NCBI RefSeq assembly: GCF_900174485.1
Contig: NZ_LT837803.1
Span: forward strand, 2,123,305-2,187,304
DNA: 64,000 nt
Source: Sterolibacterium denitrificans
GTDB lineage: Bacteria > Pseudomonadota > Gammaproteobacteria > Burkholderiales > Rhodocyclaceae
Direction: 5' to 3'
Shown here: positions 63,970-64,000 of the stretch, piece after piece
How positions within the stretch are numbered: the stretch's first letter is position 1
Layout: each line of letters starts with the position of its first letter
Position numbers and translations under genes: made by a program
Notes under the pieces: generated by a model
Told to the model about the DNA's origin: nothing
Databases searched by the model: none
Seen by the model: the letters and a program-made list of their open reading frames with translations, nothing else

Positions 63970-64000
63970 CTCAGCGCGTGGCGTAGGCGCGCTTGACGAA

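Noticed and set aside
63971..64000. Possible 3' end of a minus-strand gene (FVKRAYATR then stop)
   Set aside because: Only nine codons are inside the window, too few to support a gene.

Overview
The window looks like chromosome from a high-GC Betaproteobacterium (Rhodocyclales/Nitrosomonadales-like). This is judged from the housekeeping genes (leuB, holB-tmk-mltG, ygfZ, tadA, guaB-guaA, rnfH) and from the outer-membrane autotransporter and TonB-type iron genes. No rRNA, tRNA or CRISPR array was seen. The species cannot be named from sequence alone.

Layout. 1-9.4 kb is core: the 3' half of leuB, a secreted ankyrin protein with a (TEQ)n repeat, tatD, a dRS3-like repeat patch, holB-tmk-mltG, ygfZ, an NRDE protein, an unusual L,D-transpeptidase-acetyltransferase fusion, tadA and a 34-residue lipoprotein gene. 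9.5-19.8 kb is a cell-surface locus: a parvulin isomerase, a 1719-residue repeat-rich autotransporter, and divergently a TPR-sulfotransferase, a second sulfotransferase and a nucleotidyltransferase. 20.1-33.8 kb is a Fur-type iron locus (TonB receptor, esterase, DUF3325, DUF3649, PepSY reductase). Its receptor gene is split by an 8.1 kb filamentous-phage (inovirus) prophage at 22135-30214.

35.4-56.6 kb is a stack of elements inserted at the 3' end of guaA. Three att copies (35388, 36318, 56581) each still encode the GuaA C-terminus TIEWE plus a stop codon. From left to right they bound a decayed element with an integrase fragment, a 0.9 kb hicAB mini-island without its own integrase, and a 20 kb defence island. 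The defence island carries an AbiE-like toxin-antitoxin pair, a complete QatABCD system, and a six-gene cassette (RHH regulator, Vsr, m5C methyltransferase, MORC-type GHKL ATPase, nuclease-helicase, unknown protein). It also carries debris of a Tn4371-like conjugative element (radC, DUF2958, trbI, DUF2274), a broken recombinase-pair element, an AlpA regulator and an intact P4-type integrase.

56.6-64 kb returns to core: guaA, guaB, rnfH, a DUF2892 protein, a SAM methyltransferase, a short TauE protein and a MASE1-PAS-GGDEF diguanylate cyclase.

Most noteworthy points: the MORC-type restriction-like operon with its unrecognised last gene; the pairing of an acidic-Tyr repeat autotransporter with sulfotransferases; the guaA accretion series; and the inovirus, whose attachment point lies inside its repressor-like gene and which carries brnTA and a serine recombinase.
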